A stretch of 8,200 nt of DNA from 66-474 sp035572335 (lineage in GTDB: Bacteria > Pseudomonadota > Gammaproteobacteria > Xanthomonadales > Rhodanobacteraceae). The DNA lies in assembly GCA_035572335.1 (NCBI GenBank), contig DATNAW010000059.1, positions 1 to 8,200 of the forward strand, read 5' to 3'. The notes below the pieces were generated by a model that searched no databases, was not told the DNA's origin, and was given only the letters and a program-made list of their open reading frames with translations. A program made the translations under genes and the position numbers. Positions 5,242 to 8,200 of this stretch are shown here, one piece after another (within the stretch, counting starts at the first letter, position 1; the number at the start of each line of letters is the position of its first letter).

Positions 5242-6078
5242 TCAAGGGCTTTTGCGGTACTTGAGCTCCCCCGCCGCCACCCGCAAGGCCAGCCGGTTTT
5301 CCGGCGGAGCCAGCGGACACGTCGCATAAGGCGTGAACGCGCACGGCGGGTTGTAGGCCTTGTTGAAATCCAGCACGACCTTGCCGTCGCGTGGCATGTC
5401 AGCGTACAGGAACCGGGCCGCGCCGTAAGTCTCCTTGCCGGAGGTGGCATCCGCGAAGATCAGGAACAGCTGTGTGTCGCCGGGTACCTCGATGACGGGG
5501 TACAGCTCGAACCTTTGGCCTTCCCGTTCGAACACGGCCTTGCCCGGCGCGGGATAGTTTTCGATGGTGCCGATCACGGTGCCGGTCGCCAACTGGAACG
5601 GCGGGTCCAGCGGCTTCCAATCCGCGATGACCCGCCACCCGGGATCGACGGGAAAACGTTCGATGCCGGCAAAGTGCGCGCGCGTCTCCGCTTCGCCGTC
5701 ACGGACGCGCAAACCTTTGCGGCCGCTGCGGTCGATGGCGATGAAATTGACGCTGCCAAAGGCAATGGTGGTCGGCGTGGCATGACTGTCGTCCAGCAGC
5801 ACAGCGTCCGTTTTCTTCTCGCCATCGATGGTTGCGCCCGAATCGTCGTCGAGCGAAACCGAAAGCGTGCCGTCTTCCGCCCATGTGATCGTGCCGAGAT
5901 GCGCCGGCGCCTTGGCCAGCACGATGTCATTGTCCGCCGCGCTGCCGAGGCGGTTCTGTCCCGGCTGCAGCCAGTCGAGACCGACCAGGCTCAGCCAGCC
6001 GTCCGGCGCGGTCAGGCGCGTGATGCGTGCCTTCTGCCAGCGTTCGATTTCCCGCGCGTAGGTGTTGTCGATGTCCAT
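5242..6078 (-). CDS. DUF1684 domain protein
   Basis: This 278-residue protein belongs to the DUF1684 family, whose function is not established to my knowledge. Recognisable landmarks are DGWLSLVGLDWLQPGQNRLGS near the N-terminus, the GSAADNDIVLAKAP segment, IENYPAPGKAVFE in the middle, and the C-terminal DFNKAYNPPCAFTPYATCPL with Cys246 and Cys254 as family hallmarks. No signal peptide or membrane segment is visible, so it is probably cytoplasmic. The start is the ATG at 6076-6078: GGAAG lies about 7 bases upstream, and it sits only two bases past the mutL stop. The frame could extend 26 codons into mutL but has no better start there. Transcription together with mutL is very likely. The NDIVL segment is vaguely like the core of FHA-type beta domains, which may be chance. 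The family is confident; function is unknown. Confidence 0.9.
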   Translation of the reverse strand: MDIDNTYAREIERWQKARITRLTAPDGWLSLVGLDWLQPGQNRLGSAADNDIVLAKAPAHLGTITWAEDGTLSVSLDDDSGATIDGEKKTDAVLLDDSHATPTTIAFGSVNFIAIDRSGRKGLRVRDGEAETRAHFAGIERFPVDPGWRVIADWKPLDPPFQLATGTVIGTIENYPAPGKAVFEREGQRFELYPVIEVPGDTQLFLIFADATSGKETYGAARFLYADMPRDGKVVLDFNKAYNPPCAFTPYATCPLAPPENRLALRVAAGELKYRKSP

Positions 6079-6080
6079 CG

Positions 6081-7853
6081 CTATCTTCCACGCAGGAACA
6101 ACTTGTCCAGTTCCGGAATCGAAAGCTGCGTCCACGTCGGCCGGCCGTGATTGCACTGGCCGGAGCGCTCGGTCGCTTCCATTTCGCGCAACAGCGCGTT
6201 CATTTCGGGAATGGTCAGGCGGCGGTGCGCGCGCACCGAACCGTGGCAGGCCATCGTCGACAGCAATTGGTTCTGCAATTCTTCCAGCTTGCGCGAATTG
6301 CCGTGCTCGGCGAGTTCGCCCAGCACGTCACGTGCGAGCTGCGCCGCGTCGGCGCCATCCAGCATCGCGGGAATGCGGCGCACCGTCACCTGGCGCGGAC
6401 CCGAGGGGTCGAGCTCCAGCCCATAACCTGCCAGCGTATCCGCGTACTCCTCGGCCGCCGCGGCTTCACGCTCGCTGACCGCGATCGCTTCGGGCACCAG
6501 CAGGTGCTGCGCGCGCACCTCGCGGGCATCGCGCGCGGCTTTCAATTTTTCGTAGGTGACGCGCTCGTGCGCGGCGTGCATGTCGACCAGCACCAGTCCC
6601 TGAGCGTTTTCGGCGAGGACGTAGATGCCCGCCAGCTGCGCCAGTGCGTAACCCAGCGGCGGCGCTTCGCCCGGCTCGACATTCGGCAACGGAACGACGG
6701 CGGCCGCCGACGCACGCTCATCCAGCAACGTCGCGTAAGGATCGGCCGGCGCTTCGCGCACACCGAGACCGAATTGGCGCGGCGACGCCCAGCCACTGCG
6801 TACGGCGCCCGCCGCGGATGCGGGCATGGCATCCGCCGCAATACCGTGCGATTCGCCCGCGCGCGTGCCGGCCACCGCATCGTGCAGGGCATGGAACATG
6901 AAATCGTGGATCAGGCGCGCGTCGCGGAACCGCACTTCGCGCTTGGCCGGATGCACGTTGACATCCACCGCGGCGGGATCGAGTTCGAGGAACAACACGA
7001 AGGCCGGATGGCGCCCGTGATACAGCACGTCTTCGTACGCCTGCCGCACCGCGTGCGCGACGCTCTTGTCGCGCACCAGGCGTCCGTTGACGTGGAAATA
7101 CTGCTGGTCGGCCTGCGCGCGCGAAGCGGTCGGCAAGCCGATCCAGCCCGACAGCCGCAAGCCCGCCGCCGCATGTTCGATGCGCAGGCAGTTTTGCGCG
7201 AAGGTTTCGCCGAGCACTTCGCCTGCGCGTTGCAATTGCGCGGACTCATCCGCCGCGGGTTTCAACATGCGCACCGGCCGGCGGTCGTGGATCAGCCGGA
7301 ACTCGACATCGGGACGCGCCAGCGCCAGCGAACGCACCAACTCGTCGATATGCCCGAACTCGGTGCGCTCGGCACGCAGGAACTTGCGCCGCGCCGGGAC
7401 CGCATGGAACAGGTCGCGCACCTCGATGGTGGTGCCGACCGGATGCGCCGCGGGTTGCGGCAACGCGGCTCCTTGCGCTTCGATGCGTGTCGCATGATCG
7501 TCGCCCGCGCGCCGCGACGTGATGGACAGCCGCGAGACCGAGGCAATCGATGCCAATGCCTCGCCACGGAAACCCATGCTGGCGACGTGTGTCAGGTCAT
7601 CGAAGCTCGCGATCTTGCTGGTCGCGTGCGGCGCCAGCGCCAGCAGCAATTCGTCGGCCGGAATCCCCGCACCGTCGTCGCGCACGCGGATCAGGCGCAT
7701 GCCGCCTTGCTCGACTTCGATGTCGATGCGATGCGCGCCCGCGTCGAGGCTGTTCTCGGCCAATTCCTTCACCACCGACGCGGGACGTTCGATGACCTCG
7801 CCCGCTGCGATCTGGTTGACGAGTTCCGGAGGGAGCGGACGGATGGCAGACAT
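6081..7853 (-). CDS. mutL: DNA mismatch repair protein MutL
   Basis: MutL couples mismatch recognition by MutS to strand incision and unwinding. The 590-residue protein starts with the GHKL ATPase domain. IRPLPPELVNQIAAGEVIERPASVVKE ends at the expected catalytic Glu30, with Asn34 in the ATP-binding motif, then RDDGAGIP (about 58-64) and GFRGEAL (about 94-100). VNVHPAKREVRF (about 300-310) marks the second part of the N-terminal half. A linker of about 60 residues is followed by the C-terminal dimerisation domain. There, DMHAAHERVTYE matches the nuclease motif DQHA-x2-E-x4-E except Met for Gln, and MACHGSVRA and CNHGRPTW match other parts of nuclease-type MutL. This suggests a MutL that nicks DNA itself, unlike the MutH-dependent E. 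coli type. I chose the ATG at 7853 because the protein then begins at the conserved core; longer starts at an ATG nine bases upstream (7862) and a TTG at 7895 exist. Confidence 0.97.
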   Translation of the reverse strand: MSAIRPLPPELVNQIAAGEVIERPASVVKELAENSLDAGAHRIDIEVEQGGMRLIRVRDDGAGIPADELLLALAPHATSKIASFDDLTHVASMGFRGEALASIASVSRLSITSRRAGDDHATRIEAQGAALPQPAAHPVGTTIEVRDLFHAVPARRKFLRAERTEFGHIDELVRSLALARPDVEFRLIHDRRPVRMLKPAADESAQLQRAGEVLGETFAQNCLRIEHAAAGLRLSGWIGLPTASRAQADQQYFHVNGRLVRDKSVAHAVRQAYEDVLYHGRHPAFVLFLELDPAAVDVNVHPAKREVRFRDARLIHDFMFHALHDAVAGTRAGESHGIAADAMPASAAGAVRSGWASPRQFGLGVREAPADPYATLLDERASAAAVVPLPNVEPGEAPPLGYALAQLAGIYVLAENAQGLVLVDMHAAHERVTYEKLKAARDAREVRAQHLLVPEAIAVSEREAAAAEEYADTLAGYGLELDPSGPRQVTVRRIPAMLDGADAAQLARDVLGELAEHGNSRKLEELQNQLLSTMACHGSVRAHRRLTIPEMNALLREMEATERSGQCNHGRPTWTQLSIPELDKLFLRGR

Positions 7854-7885
7854 CGTGCGCAGCATAGCGGATGCCGGGATGCCGA

Positions 7886-7906
7886 TCGCGCGCAAGGCAC
7901 GCGCGA
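7886..7906. repeat. GC-rich hairpin upstream of mutL
   Basis: TCGCGCG (7886-7892) and CGCGCGA (7900-7906) form a perfect 7 bp stem with a 7-base loop in the 64 bp gap between the upstream gene and mutL. No T-run follows on the minus strand, so it is not a standard terminator. It could affect mutL translation or transcript stability, or simply reflect GC-rich sequence. Confidence 0.4.
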
Positions 7907-7917
7907 CCCAGCGCCAA

Positions 7918-8200
7918 TCAGGCTTGCCCGGCCTCGACGATTCTGTAGCACGGCACGTATTTGCTGCCGGGAAGTTTCATGCGCTGCTGCGCCACGAAGC
8001 TCTGCAGCAGCATGTCGAGTGCGCGCATGAATTCCGGATCGCCGTGGATTTGATAGGGGCCGTCCTGTTCGATCTGCCGCATGCCCTCTTCCTTGACGTT
8101 GCCCGCGACGATGCCGGAGAACGCGCGGCGCATGTCGGCCGCCAGTTCGTGCGGCGCGCGGCCGCGATGCAGGTCCAGCGCCGCCATCGCCGCATGGGTC
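7918..8200 (-). CDS. Unrecognised protein, C-terminal part
   Basis: The frame is open from the right edge to a TGA at 7918-7920, giving the last 93 or so residues of a protein whose start lies outside the window. I do not recognise the family. The visible part is soluble and mostly helical in character, mixing acidic and basic residues (for example AADMRRAFSGIVAGNVKEEG), and ends in a more compact KLPGSKYVPCYRIVEAGQA with a single cysteine. There is no membrane segment. Codon use and GC content resemble the neighbours. It lies 64 bp upstream of mutL on the same strand and could share its transcript. An internal Met at 8187 could serve as a start, but nothing supports stopping there rather than reading through to the edge. 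Confidence 0.7.
   Translation of the reverse strand, partial: THAAMAALDLHRGRAPHELAADMRRAFSGIVAGNVKEEGMRQIEQDGPYQIHGDPEFMRALDMLLQSFVAQQRMKLPGSKYVPCYRIVEAGQA

Noticed and set aside
5220..5245. Possible terminator after the DUF1684 gene
   Set aside because: The stem is only four base pairs with a long loop and there is no T-run on the minus strand.
5139..5450. A 104-residue N-terminal extension of the FKBP gene into the DUF1684 gene
   Set aside because: The extension overlaps the end of DUF1684, is Arg-rich without features, and would hide the signal peptide that begins at the ATG at 5138.
7862..7895. Longer mutL starts (TTG at 7895, ATG at 7862)
   Set aside because: The extra residues are not part of the conserved MutL N-terminus and neither start has a clear ribosome site; the ATG at 7853 leads straight into the conserved core.
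6027..8030. A 667-codon plus-strand open frame opposite mutL
   Set aside because: It lies entirely antisense to clear mutL and DUF1684 coding sequence, has an Arg/Ala/His-rich translation with no family features, and is the expected by-product of high GC third-position bias.

Overview
The window is GC-rich and tightly packed with ordinary chromosomal genes. All of them lie on the minus strand except one plus-strand gene. Several products look like Gammaproteobacteria of the Xanthomonadales (Lysobacterales) type: a MutL of the Pseudomonas/Xanthomonas kind with a C-terminal nuclease-type motif, and a MarR regulator followed by an outer-membrane factor and then the start of a third gene, the order of the emrRCAB efflux operon of Stenotrophomonas. 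The lineage is inferred from gene families and gene order, not from a database search.

Layout from left to right. Positions 1-2082 (minus) hold a drug-efflux operon read right to left: a MarR-family repressor (emrR-like), a NodT-type outer-membrane efflux lipoprotein (emrC-like), and the first 22 codons of the next gene, probably the membrane-fusion protein (emrA-like). Positions 2083-2246 are a short, locally AT-rich divergent control region. It carries a promoter for each strand and a perfect 6+6 bp palindrome shared between them. Positions 2247-2729 (plus) encode a small secreted beta-barrel protein resembling the lipid A 3-O-deacylase PagL. Its stop codon shares one CTAG tetranucleotide with the stop of the convergent gene.

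Positions 2726-4373 (minus) form a tightly coupled cluster: a DUF1289 four-cysteine protein, a NudL-type Nudix hydrolase and an SseA-type 3-mercaptopyruvate sulfurtransferase. Each downstream pair is joined by an ATGA start/stop overlap. Upstream of it, still on the minus strand, are a periplasmic FKBP-type prolyl isomerase (4425-5138), a DUF1684 protein (5242-6078), mutL (6081-7853) and the C-terminal part of an unrecognised gene that runs off the right edge (7918-8200).

The efflux operon and the PagL-like gene both concern the envelope and response to toxic compounds, and they share a control region, so the MarR protein may regulate both. The right-hand genes are housekeeping: mismatch repair, protein folding, nucleotide/CoA clean-up and sulfur transfer. 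I found no RNA genes, mobile elements, CRISPR arrays or convincing intrinsic terminators, and nothing that amounts to a new multi-gene system. The most interesting signals are the divergent control region with a probable leaderless marR transcript, and several gene overlaps.
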